Assembly (NCBI GenBank): GCA_937129505.1 | Contig: CAKZNJ010000407.1 | Coordinates: 1-6,516 of the forward strand | Direction of reading: 5' to 3' | Length of the DNA stretch: 6,516 nucleotides | Source of the DNA: an uncultured Anaerolineae bacterium | Lineage (GTDB): Bacteria; Chloroflexota; Anaerolineae; Anaerolineales; UBA4823 | In this document: one piece after another, positions 1-5,826 of the stretch | Position numbering within the stretch: position 1 is the first letter of the stretch | How the letters are laid out: each line of letters starts with the position of its first letter | The notes under the pieces: generated by a model | Databases searched by the model: none | What the model was told of the DNA's origin: nothing | What the model saw: only the letters and a program-made list of their open reading frames with translations | Position numbers and translations under genes: made by a program

Positions 1-1403
1 GCCCCGTCTTCTGCGAATAAAGTAAACCCATACTCATCAGGCAGATCGCCGTAGTCCATGTCGTAGCGGCGGTTGCCAAAGGTTAATTCTACCTGCGCGC
101 CCGGCGTTAGGTTGGTAAATTGACTAGCATCTGTAGTGGCGCCGTAGTCATCTAAAAGAACCTCGACCACCCAATATTGGCCCCCCTCCAAATCACCAAA
201 GGTTAAACTTCCATTTCCATCGGTTGTGCCTTCCCTAAGGAAGTTATTCTGATCGTCATAAAGGTTAAAAGTCCAATCCGGCAAGTAGTTTTCTCCATCA
301 TCTTTTTCCCCATCGCCATCTAGATCTTCAAATTTGTACACCTTTATCTGGCCATAGGGTGCATTTCCGAAGAACAGCTCTGCCCAGCCTCCATAGCTAA
401 CGGAGCTCGTCGTTTGCGTGATCGGCGTTGTGGAATAGTAACCAGCTAGAGGGACTTCTACCGCCGTAAAAGTTTTTGTTTGGTTGTAGGGGACAAAAAC
501 CCAGAAGGAAACCTTGCCATTTCCATCGGTTGTGCCGCTCCCGAGGAGGTTACTCTGACTGTCATAAAGATTAAAAGTCCAGCCCTGCAGGTAGTTTTCT
601 CCATCATCTTTTTCCCCATCGCCATCAAGATCTTCGAACTTGTAAACGCAGATTTCAGCTAATTTGGCGTTTCCGAACTTCAGTTCTTTTTTCTCATCAT
701 AGCCAAGATTGACCGATTGGTTAGCTCCTCCGCTTGTAGTGACTGAGTAACCACTTTGCACTGTCTCGGTTACAGTGTAAATACCTGCTTTGAGATTGGG
801 AAATTCTACCCAACCCGAGCTGTTGGTTGATCCACTGGCAACCACAGAATTGCTGCTATCGTATACGGTAAAAGCCCACCCTTGAAGGTAGGGTTCGCCG
901 CTGCCGTCTTTGCTACCGTTGCCATTCTTATCCTCAAACTTCCACACTTTGATTTTGGAATATTTGGCGTTGCCAAAATTTGCCGTCCAAGACTTGGATT
1001 GTGTGCTGCCTGAATATGTCCATTGTTGGGTGAGGGGGGTTGTGTTATACCAGCCGGACTGAAGAGTTTCGGTTAGCGTATAAGTCCCCGTAGTGCAAGA
1101 AGGGTAAAAAGTCTTATTACCAGAAGTGTTCGTCGTACCTGACGAAGTTGAACCGTTGGGACGAGTGAGCGTAAAAGTCCAACCCGAAAGGTTTGGCTCG
1201 CCCGAGTCTTGAACGCCATTCCCATTTTTGTCTTCGAATTTATGGGCGGTAATTGTAAGGGTGCAACCGGTGTCAGTCTCTGCAAGCACCGGGCTAACCC
1301 AAAGCGTTCCCAAGATGAACGCAAACAGAAATGCTACCCCGCACACCTTTAAGATCATCGGGGAGCGCCTAGAGAATCGGAAATTCTCTCCACTTCTCAT
1401 CAT
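1..1403 (-). CDS. Secreted SdrD B-like repeat surface protein, partial (C-terminus cut by window edge)
   Basis: An open frame of 467 codons runs from an ATG at 1403 off the left edge. It is probably a secreted or cell-surface adhesin-like protein. Residues 1-41 look like a signal peptide: basic stretch R9-K19, hydrophobic core V20-V36, likely cleavage after V39-L40-A41. Four tandem Cna-B/SdrD-like beta domains follow, each starting with a KFED motif (K55, K155, K255, K357), then an acidic G-rich loop (DLDGDGEKDDGE in domains 3 and 4), GWTF, and ending in FGNA or FGNR. The acidic loops resemble calcium-binding loops. Residues 447-467 contain DYGDLPDEYG, typical of the start of a GEVED domain. 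AGGAGG at 1408-1413 lies 4 nt from the first ATG and 7 nt from a second, adjacent ATG (1400), so either could be the start. The gene is preceded by a c-di-GMP riboswitch. No anchor or sorting signal is visible because the C-terminus is missing. The exact binding target is unknown. Confidence 0.9.
   Translation of the reverse strand, partial: MMRSGENFRFSRRSPMILKVCGVAFLFAFILGTLWVSPVLAETDTGCTLTITAHKFEDKNGNGVQDSGEPNLSGWTFTLTRPNGSTSSGTTNTSGNKTFYPSCTTGTYTLTETLQSGWYNTTPLTQQWTYSGSTQSKSWTANFGNAKYSKIKVWKFEDKNGNGSKDGSGEPYLQGWAFTVYDSSNSVVASGSTNSSGWVEFPNLKAGIYTVTETVQSGYSVTTSGGANQSVNLGYDEKKELKFGNAKLAEICVYKFEDLDGDGEKDDGENYLQGWTFNLYDSQSNLLGSGTTDGNGKVSFWVFVPYNQTKTFTAVEVPLAGYYSTTPITQTTSSVSYGGWAELFFGNAPYGQIKVYKFEDLDGDGEKDDGENYLPDWTFNLYDDQNNFLREGTTDGNGSLTFGDLEGGQYWVVEVLLDDYGATTDASQFTNLTPGAQVELTFGNRRYDMDYGDLPDEYGFTLFAEDG
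66..1262 (-). repeat. Four tandem ~100-codon SdrD B-like repeats inside the surface protein gene
   Basis: The units are residues 48-147 (nt 963-1262), 148-247 (663-962), 248-349 (357-662) and 350-446 (66-356). KFED motifs are spaced 100, 100 and 102 residues apart. Units 3 and 4 are nearly identical at the DNA level over their first 60 or so bases (about 280-340 versus 586-646, offset 306 bp), while units 1 and 2 are more diverged. This indicates a more recent duplication at the distal end. Only unit 1 has the C47/C103 cysteine pair; unit 3 has a single C252. Confidence 0.85.
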
Positions 1404-1407
1404 AACA

Positions 1408-1413
1408 CCTCCT
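1408..1413 (-). promoter_or_regulatory. Strong Shine-Dalgarno AGGAGG of the surface protein gene
   Basis: This is a perfect AGGAGG (AGGAGGT) on the minus strand, 4 nt before ATG 1403 and 7 nt before ATG 1400. The spacing slightly favours the second ATG. Its first three bases are inside the upstream AU-rich hairpin (1411-1430), so its accessibility may be regulated. Confidence 0.85.
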
Positions 1414-1430
1414 TTTATACAGATAAAAAG
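1411..1430 (-). promoter_or_regulatory. AU-rich hairpin overlapping the SD; possible riboswitch expression platform
   Basis: Read on the minus strand, the arms CUUUUUAU and AUAAAAGG pair over 8 bp (one G-U) around a CUGU tetraloop. The 3' arm includes the AGG that forms the first half of the Shine-Dalgarno. The hairpin sits 19 nt downstream of the c-di-GMP aptamer. No U-tract terminator lies between aptamer and start codon, so control of translation initiation is the simplest reading. A short CCUC at 1439-1442 could also pair with GAGG of the SD as an alternative fold. The role is inferred. Confidence 0.45.
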
Positions 1431-1449
1431 TTTATTGCGAGGATCTCCT

Positions 1450-1527
1450 GTTCGGTAGCCGGACGATCTTTGCCCCCTCAGACTCTTGGCTTTGCGTCCC
1501 CGTCTTGCGGCGGGTTTGCCTTTATCG
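1450..1527 (-). promoter_or_regulatory. Cyclic-di-GMP-I riboswitch aptamer (GEMM-I)
   Basis: The minus strand carries the conserved GEMM-I landmarks in order. These are AUAAAGGCAAACC, then a stem CCCG/CGGG closed by a GCAA (GNRA) tetraloop, then GGGACGCAAAGCC, a second imperfect stem (GCC...GGC with UCU/AGA inside), and the terminal GGCUACCGAA. AUCUCC at 1533-1538 and GGAGAU at 1443-1448 can close an outer helix around it. Aligning GGCAAACC with the Vibrio cholerae Vc2 aptamer puts a G at the ligand-specifying position (G20 in Vc2). This favours c-di-GMP over the cGAMP-sensing variant, provided the hand alignment is right. It lies in the leader of the surface-protein gene, about 50 nt before the ATG. 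The edges are approximate. Confidence 0.93.
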
Positions 1528-1541
1528 TTTGTGGAGATATT

Positions 1542-1556
1542 GGATATGTTATATCC
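1542..1556 (-). other. Small inverted repeat at the 5' end of the leader
   Basis: GGATAT and ATATCC, separated by AAC, form a 6-bp inverted repeat just downstream of the predicted transcription start. It could be a 5'-stabilising hairpin of the leader RNA or a protein operator. Nothing else distinguishes these. Confidence 0.3.
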
Positions 1557-1568
1557 TGATTAACGTAC

Positions 1569-1597
1569 AGTATAGCAGAATGTTTCTCAAAATGCAA
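1569..1597 (-). promoter_or_regulatory. Extended -10 sigma70-type promoter for the riboswitch and surface-protein transcript
   Basis: On the minus strand TTGCAT (1592-1597) is followed by a 17-nt spacer and TATACT (1569-1574), with TGC directly before it giving an extended -10. A strongly AT-rich stretch lies upstream (1598-1645) and could act as an UP element. The predicted start near 1562 gives a leader of about 160 nt that holds the complete riboswitch. The -35 is weak (3/6), but the position is exactly what the riboswitch requires. Confidence 0.6.
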
Positions 1598-1791
1598 TAG
1601 TAAAAAAGTACCAATTTATACCTATATTATCCTTAATATGCCATTCTGGGGTTTGGTTCAACGGGAAAGGGTAAGACCTTTTCTACCGGTTGCGAGGGTA
1701 TGGACGCTTGCGCTCCTGTGAGAGGACTAAGAGGGCAAATGGGGGCGTCCGCCGCTGATTTCAGCGCTACCAGTTTTTCACGCTCAAGCGT
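1598..1791 (-). other. Intergenic region between the methyltransferase stop and the surface-protein promoter
   Basis: No convincing gene is present on either strand. The region includes an AT-rich part next to the promoter (1598-1645) and a small hairpin CGCTG-AAAT-CAGCG at 1753-1766 after the methyltransferase stop. No T-run follows the hairpin, so I cannot call it an intrinsic terminator. Confidence 0.5.
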
Positions 1792-2706
1792 TCAGCACCG
1801 TCCGACCAGATCGAGCTGATGAACAATGAGCATTAATTCCCCCCTCTCGATCTGATTTATGCGTTGATCCAACCAGCTTCTTAGCAAGGTTGGTTCTACA
1901 AGCCCTTGTTCTCTCAACGCTTCGTCAATCATTTGCAGGAAATAGCGCAGAAAGCGATCTTCGCCGGGGAGATATTTCCCCTGAACGGGGTGAATAATCC
2001 AATCGGAAGCTCCAGCCCGTAAAAGGCTGCCACCTGCACGGCCGACAGCGGTCAGCAAGCGCCGACCACAGGTCGCACCGCTGCGGAGTTTCTCCCCCAC
2101 AAAATGTTCTTGCATCGTGCGATGGTAGAGCGAAAGGATGGTTTCATCCAAGGAATGTTGTAAAGGGGGCTCGAAAACAGTTAGCCCGTCGAAGTTGATC
2201 GTGAAGTAAAAGACTCCCCCCTTCTTGAGGCAACTGAGCAGAGGGGGCAGCGTTTCATCGAGGTTAACTAAGTCCAGGAAGGCGTGGGCGATGAGCAAGT
2301 CATAGCTTTTTGGATGACTTGCGGTTGCCAACCAATGGTTTAGCTCTTCTGCGACAAACTGGACAGTCACTTCTCGGCTTTTGCCCGCGAGGGATAGCTT
2401 TTCGGAAGTTTGGTTGATGTGCAGTCCATTTTGTTCAGCCCAGCGGCTGAGGGCGTGGCGGGCTTCTGTTAAAAAAAGGGGTGAGGTGTCCAAGGCGGTG
2501 TAAGCGGCATAGTGCAGAAAATCCCACTCCAGCAGGCGTTGAACCATCGCGCCGGTGCCAGCGCCGATCTCCAAAACCTGCCAAGGGCAAGATTGACTGG
2601 CAAGGGGCATCGCTGTGACCAAGGCATTCCAAACAGTTGCGTTGAGGGAACGGTCGTCAATAGCCCTTTTTACCCGCAGGTAATCGATAAACGATTGTTC
2701 GTCCAA
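1792..2706 (-). CDS. Class I SAM-dependent methyltransferase
   Basis: A protein of 304 aa if TTG 2706 is the start. It is a cytosolic Rossmann-fold methyltransferase. Motif I is VLEIGAGTGAM (residues 44-54), the acidic motif II residue is D73 in ALDTS, the post-I strand is YDLLIAHAFLDL (135-146), and LKKGGVFYFTINFDG (160-174) is the strand 5 region. Residues 175-304 are a helical C-terminal extension that could hold the substrate. I chose TTG 2706 because AAGGG lies 8 nt upstream and the start falls 14 nt after the glycosyltransferase stop. A TTG at 2793 would add 29 residues and overlap that gene by 73 bp. There is no in-frame ATG near the N-terminus. It is the last gene of the PTPS-like/GT/MT operon. 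The substrate is unknown; a sugar, pterin or lipid product of the two upstream enzymes is possible. Confidence 0.88.
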   Translation of the reverse strand: MDEQSFIDYLRVKRAIDDRSLNATVWNALVTAMPLASQSCPWQVLEIGAGTGAMVQRLLEWDFLHYAAYTALDTSPLFLTEARHALSRWAEQNGLHINQTSEKLSLAGKSREVTVQFVAEELNHWLATASHPKSYDLLIAHAFLDLVNLDETLPPLLSCLKKGGVFYFTINFDGLTVFEPPLQHSLDETILSLYHRTMQEHFVGEKLRSGATCGRRLLTAVGRAGGSLLRAGASDWIIHPVQGKYLPGEDRFLRYFLQMIDEALREQGLVEPTLLRSWLDQRINQIERGELMLIVHQLDLVGRC

Positions 2707-2720
2707 AGGATTCGCCCTTT

Positions 2721-3830
2721 CTACTCGGGTGTTTTCATTCTTTCCAAGAGTGCAAGGAAAAATTGGCGGATCTGGGCTGCGCTTTGCGCCCAAGTGGGGT
2801 GCCCTTCAAAGCGCCGGCGGGCGGCAATGCCCATCTCTGCCAAGCGCTTTCGGTCGTCATGGAGTTGTTGAAGACGGTTGACAAGGGCGGTGATGTCGCC
2901 AGGGTCAACGAGATAGCCTTCGACACCCTCTGAGATTAACTCAGCCGCTCCGCCTTGTCGCGCACCGATCACGGCCAATCCGTAGCGCATGCCATCCAAA
3001 TAGGCAATGCCAAAACCTTCGTACGAAGATGGGACGACAAGGACATGCGCTTCACGCAATAGTCTTTGCAAGGTCTCCCGATCAACGTTGCCCCAAAAGC
3101 GCACGTTGTTTTGTAGGGTACTCTGATTGACCATATCTTGTAAACGGCGAGCATAGACGGGTTGGCGATGGGCGTCGCCAACCAAATCGAGCTGAAAGGG
3201 GAAGTCATCCATGCGCTGTAAGGCAGCTAGAAGCCAATGCGCTCCTTTACGAGGGATCAAGCTGCCGAGGAAAATCAATCTGAGACAGCGCTCGTCGCCG
3301 GCGCGGCGTTCGATTTCGGCTTCATCCACGCCGCCGGCGAGGTGATCCTTGCCCGGATAAGCGATCAGGGTAGGAATATCGTTTTCGTTTTCTGACCCTA
3401 ACAGGGCTTTTACCGTGCGCTCGGTGGTTTGGCTGTTGCAAACAATGCCATGCAGGCTTTTCAGGAAGAATCTCTCAATCAAGAGATAGAGAGATTTTGC
3501 CCACCCCAGATCGGCCTCGCTACTACGCAGGTGGTGGACGATGCTGACCAGAGGGTAAGGAACCTTACGGCGTAAGAACCAATTGATTCCAAACAGGGAA
3601 GGGTGGTTTAACTCATCTTCGATCAGAAGGTCGATCTGCAAGTTAGAGAGCCTTCTTAACAGGCGAAAGGAAAGGTTATCTGATAAGTGAGCAGCGGTAT
3701 TTCTCCACGGCAGAGAGATCAACTCGATCCTATCTCCCTGGGCTTGCAGATATTCAATCACTTTGTGGTTGTAGAGATAACCACCCGTTGGCTGGTCTAG
3801 CGAGCCATAAATGACGAAGCCAATCCGCAT
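2721..3830 (-). CDS. Family GT4 (GT-B fold) glycosyltransferase
   Basis: A 369-aa retaining-type glycosyltransferase, probably cytosolic or membrane-associated. The N-terminal Rossmann half starts MRIGFVIYG with the glycine-rich acceptor/donor loop PTGGYLYN (14-21) and has VHHLRSSE (98-105). The C-terminal donor half starts at about 186 with FLGSLIPRKG (conserved R194/K195 for the nucleotide-sugar phosphates). It has SSYEGFGIAYLDGM (268-281) and then GGAAELI. The usual E-x7-E signature reads E271-x7-D279, a conservative change. The length is normal for GT4. The gene starts 9 nt after the PTPS-like gene with no clear Shine-Dalgarno, suggesting translational coupling. It is followed 14 nt later by the methyltransferase. 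The acceptor is unknown. The neighbouring PTPS-like protein makes a pterin or related metabolite one option; a lipid or polysaccharide is the more common GT4 alternative. Confidence 0.9.
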   Translation of the reverse strand: MRIGFVIYGSLDQPTGGYLYNHKVIEYLQAQGDRIELISLPWRNTAAHLSDNLSFRLLRRLSNLQIDLLIEDELNHPSLFGINWFLRRKVPYPLVSIVHHLRSSEADLGWAKSLYLLIERFFLKSLHGIVCNSQTTERTVKALLGSENENDIPTLIAYPGKDHLAGGVDEAEIERRAGDERCLRLIFLGSLIPRKGAHWLLAALQRMDDFPFQLDLVGDAHRQPVYARRLQDMVNQSTLQNNVRFWGNVDRETLQRLLREAHVLVVPSSYEGFGIAYLDGMRYGLAVIGARQGGAAELISEGVEGYLVDPGDITALVNRLQQLHDDRKRLAEMGIAARRRFEGHPTWAQSAAQIRQFFLALLERMKTPE

Positions 3831-3839
3831 GAGGTAGGG

Positions 3840-4217
3840 TTATATTTCCAGCGTATAAGAAGCCCAGGCAATCTCATTTTCCCACAGTTTGACGGTTATC
3901 TGTTTCAAAGCAGGGGTTTGCAGGCGAACGCAGAGAGCTTCACAGAGCAGTTTGCAGAAGTGTTCCAAACTGGGGTTTAAGCCGCGAAAGGGGGGCAAGT
4001 CGTTTAGGGTGCGGTCGCGATATTGAGCGATCAGTTCTTCCAGAGCTTGTTCGACAGCAACGATGTCAACCAGATAGCCGTGTTGATCGAGCTCAGTGGC
4101 TTGCAGAACGATTTCGAGGCGGTAATGGTGAGAGTGCAGTTGATTTTCAGCTCCCCAATCGCCGCCGATAAGATAATGTTGGGCGATGAAATCCCGCTGG
4201 ACACCGAGTTCAAACAT
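3840..4217 (-). CDS. PTPS/QueD-like protein (6-pyruvoyltetrahydropterin synthase fold) with degenerate active site
   Basis: A protein of 125 aa from ATG 4217, which has GGGAGG 6 nt upstream. A longer frame to 4289 exists but would run through the promoter and lacks family similarity. The T-fold features are clear: zinc-site histidines H14 (AQHY), H28 and H30 (LHSHHYRLE), YLVDI (48-52, the usual VIDF), TLNDLP (70-75), LNPSLE (80-85), and a C-terminal K-x-x-E (K110-E113) followed by Y121. Compared with Escherichia coli QueD, the Cys four residues before HGH is Glu here (E24), HGH is HSH, and the catalytic His of the DHHxLN segment is replaced (RDRTLN, 67-72). Zinc binding is probably kept, but canonical 6-carboxytetrahydropterin synthase activity is doubtful. 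It is the first gene of the operon with a GT4 and a methyltransferase, so it may act on a different pterin-like or GTP-derived substrate. Confidence 0.85.
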   Translation of the reverse strand: MFELGVQRDFIAQHYLIGGDWGAENQLHSHHYRLEIVLQATELDQHGYLVDIVAVEQALEELIAQYRDRTLNDLPPFRGLNPSLEHFCKLLCEALCVRLQTPALKQITVKLWENEIAWASYTLEI

Positions 4218-4256
4218 CAGAGACCTCCCAGTGAAAAGTGAAGGAGCAGTGAGCTT

Positions 4257-4285
4257 ATTATATCCCATGCGAAAGCCGAAACTCG
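4257..4285 (-). promoter_or_regulatory. Candidate promoter of the PTPS-like/GT/MT operon
   Basis: A perfect TATAAT (4257-4262, minus strand) lies with a predicted start near 4250, giving a leader of about 33 nt that contains the GGGAGG ribosome site. The -35 at 17-bp spacing is CGAGTT, which is poor. The call rests on the -10 and its location. Confidence 0.45.
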
Positions 4286-4366
4286 CCAAAGGTGGGCAGA
4301 TTTTATGTGCTGGAGCTAAGAGAGAGGTTAAAGCAGTTCCTCACCCGTATTGCTTTGTCTCCTCGA

Positions 4367-5221
4367 TTAATGTGCTGCGGAGCGCCAAATGCGATACGCT
4401 GAGATGAACAGGATCGTCCCCAAGAAGATTTGCAGGAAAATGCTTGGCGTGTAGGGTAAAAGGCGGCTGCCAAGGTAGGCGCCGAGGATCGAACCCAACG
4501 CCATCCAGAAGATTAAGCCCAATTGCCTGCGCAGCTTGGTAAAGATTTCCTGTCGCGAGTAGCGCCAGATGCCCATCAAGATGGTCGGCAGGCTGACCAA
4601 CAGGCTCAGACTGCCGGCAAGTTTGATCTCGATGCCAAACAGGAGCGCTAAGGTGGGAATCAGTAATTCGCCACCGGCTACACCGAGCAGACTGCTGACT
4701 AAACCAATCCCGAAGCCAGCTCCAATCCCCAACAATAGGCGCCCGACGGGTGAGAGCGGCAGTGGGTTTTGGGCAAACAGCCACTCGTGGGCGAAGAGTA
4801 AAGCACCGAGGAAAGCAAGCAGAAGAGCGATAATCCCCTTTAACTTCGCCGCGCTGGTTTTCCCAGCCAGATGCGCCCCATATGCCGAACCGCACAGAGA
4901 CCCGATGAGCAGATTTAAAACAACTTGCCAATGCGAAAACCAAAGGGTGGCGCCTTGGAGAGGAAGACGAAAGAACAAGGAGAAGATGACCGTCACCAAG
5001 CTGACCAGCAAGTTAATCACCACGCTGAGCAGGATGGGAAGGTGAAACCAACTCACTAAGACGGGCAGGCGGAATTCCGCACCCCCCAATCCAATCAAGC
5101 CGCCCAGAACCCCCACCAACGCCCCCGAACCGAAGGCGAACAGGGGATATGTTTTGGCAGCCGGAAGTTGTCTCTCCTGCGGGTGGCTTTGCTCGGAGGC
5201 GGAATGGGGTGAGGGTCGCAT
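4367..5221 (-). CDS. TauE/SafE-family membrane transporter (sulfite exporter-like permease)
   Basis: A protein of 284 aa from ATG 5221, with about eight hydrophobic helices after a Ser/His/Gln-rich N-terminal tail (1-24). It shows the two-fold internal duplication of the family. GVLGGLIGLGGAEFRLP (37-53) and GLVSSLLGVAGGELLIP (173-189) are the paired G-rich motifs, 136 residues apart, each ending in the helix-breaking proline. Length and topology fit PF01925-type exporters. Members move sulfite, sulfoacetate or other small organosulfur anions, but the substrate cannot be read from the sequence. An alternative ATG at 5239 adds six residues but sits inside the predicted promoter. From 5221 the mRNA would have almost no leader, with only an AAGGA 1 nt before the ATG. 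A separate promoter precedes the downstream PTPS-like gene, 149 bp away, so co-transcription is uncertain. Confidence 0.9.
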   Translation of the reverse strand: MRPSPHSASEQSHPQERQLPAAKTYPLFAFGSGALVGVLGGLIGLGGAEFRLPVLVSWFHLPILLSVVINLLVSLVTVIFSLFFRLPLQGATLWFSHWQVVLNLLIGSLCGSAYGAHLAGKTSAAKLKGIIALLLAFLGALLFAHEWLFAQNPLPLSPVGRLLLGIGAGFGIGLVSSLLGVAGGELLIPTLALLFGIEIKLAGSLSLLVSLPTILMGIWRYSRQEIFTKLRRQLGLIFWMALGSILGAYLGSRLLPYTPSIFLQIFLGTILFISAYRIWRSAAH

Positions 5222-5229
5222 ATCCTTGC

Positions 5230-5258
5230 AGTATAGCATAAACCGCAGGAGTGGTCGC
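5230..5258 (-). promoter_or_regulatory. Candidate extended -10 promoter of the TauE-like gene (near-leaderless)
   Basis: TGC followed by TATACT (5230-5235) repeats exactly the 9-base extended -10 seen upstream of the riboswitch. The -35 at 17 bp is GCGACC, a weak match. The predicted start at about 5222-5223 would put transcription at or within 2 nt of ATG 5221. Confidence 0.4.
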
Positions 5259-5390
5259 CCTTTTTAGAAAAGCCGCTATGACGAGCAAATGAAGGTCGGG
5301 TTGCGAGTATAATCCGCTCAGCGGTATGACATGAGCCGAATGGTGAGATTGGTGTGGGATGTCCTTATCGTGGAGGGCAAGATTCAAACG
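5240..5390. other. Intergenic segment between the transporter and the repeat arrays
   Basis: No gene is supported. On the plus strand it holds a TATAAT at 5308-5313 with only a poor -35 (GCAAAT, 5285-5290). Directly after it is a short inverted repeat CCGC-TCA-GCGG (5314-5324). It might be a distant promoter for the rightward membrane-protein gene, whose start is 570 nt away across the repeats, but this is weak. Confidence 0.3.
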
Positions 5391-5556
5391 CCCTCACCCC
5401 TAACCCCTCTCCCACGGGGAGAGGGGGAAGCTCACTCACCCCTAACCCCTCTCCCACGGGGAGAGGGGGAAGCTCACTTGCCCCTAGCCCCTACCCCACG
5501 GGGAGAGGCGGCATTTCTCCCTTCTCCCTGTGGGAGAAGGGCCGGGGATGAGGGAG
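5391..5556 (+). repeat. Palindromic GC-rich repeat array 1: three 42-bp direct units plus one inverted unit
   Basis: The units have exact 42-bp period (loop A at 5414, 5456 and 5498). Units 1 and 2 each contain a perfect 10-bp hairpin, CCCCTCTCCC-ACG-GGGAGAGGGG (5404-5426 and 5446-5468), flanked by CCCTCACCCCTAA or a close variant. Unit 3 (about 5473-5515) is degenerate. A fourth copy lies in the opposite orientation (about 5516-5556). It has its own perfect 10-bp stem CCCTTCTCCC-TGT-GGGAGAAGGG (5519-5541) and the tail CCGGGGATGAGGG. This looks like a dispersed REP/BIME-like or non-autonomous palindromic element. Confidence 0.85.
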
Positions 5557-5699
5557 ATTTGTTCGTGTTGTCCAACAAGGTTGCAATCGCCTCTGGGGAA
5601 GGCGCACGGTGGAGTGCTGCTATCTACATTCCTTCACAATCCTCTCTGAGCGGAGGAAGTCGGCGCATTATTTTTGTTCCCTTTGGCGAGGGGAGAGTG
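5557..5699. other. Unique spacer between the two repeat arrays
   Basis: 143 bp without a credible gene, RNA or promoter. The open frames crossing it are continuations of the repeat-generated frames. Confidence 0.4.
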
Positions 5700-5826
5700 C
5701 CCTCACCCCCAACCCCTCTCCCATGGGGAGAGGGGGAAGCTCTTTCACCCCCAACCCCTCTCCCACGGGGAGAGGGGGAAGCTCCCTCACCCCCAACCCA
5801 TCTCCCATGGGGAGAGGGGAGGTGGA
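5700..5826 (+). repeat. Palindromic GC-rich repeat array 2: three 42-bp direct units
   Basis: This is the same element as array 1, same orientation, again with exact 42-bp period (loop A at 5723, 5765 and 5807). Stems are at 5713-5735, 5755-5777 and 5797-5819; the last has one mismatch (CCCATCTCCC). Loops alternate ATG, ACG, ATG. The flank reads CACCCCCAAC instead of CACCCCTAAC, a change shared by all three units. This indicates that amplification within each array was independent or homogenised. Confidence 0.85.

Noticed and set aside
1741..1791. Intrinsic terminator after the methyltransferase
   Set aside because: The short inverted repeats (ACGCTTGAGCGT and CGCTGAAATCAGCG) have 4-5 bp stems and no following T-run on the minus strand.
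2707..2793. TTG start at 2793 for the methyltransferase
   Set aside because: It gives a 73-bp overlap with the glycosyltransferase. The extra residues look like translation of the other frame, and TTG 2706 has an AAGGG at good spacing just after the upstream stop.
4218..4289. 24-codon N-terminal extension of the PTPS-like protein
   Set aside because: It spans a TATAAT box and the GGGAGG site that fits ATG 4217, and the family normally starts close to the F-x-A-x-H strand.
4341..4943. 200-codon minus-strand frame inside the transporter gene
   Set aside because: It is a shadow frame of the TauE-like gene. The hydrophobic, duplicated family motifs are in the other frame.
5260..5272. CTTTT-TAG-AAAAG hairpin as a terminator
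   Set aside because: It is purely A/T-paired with no G/C stem or U-tract, and lies upstream of the transporter promoter rather than after a gene.
5391..5826. Possible CRISPR array
   Set aside because: The full 42-bp unit is repeated with no unique spacers. The units are self-complementary palindromes, one copy is inverted, and no cas gene is present.
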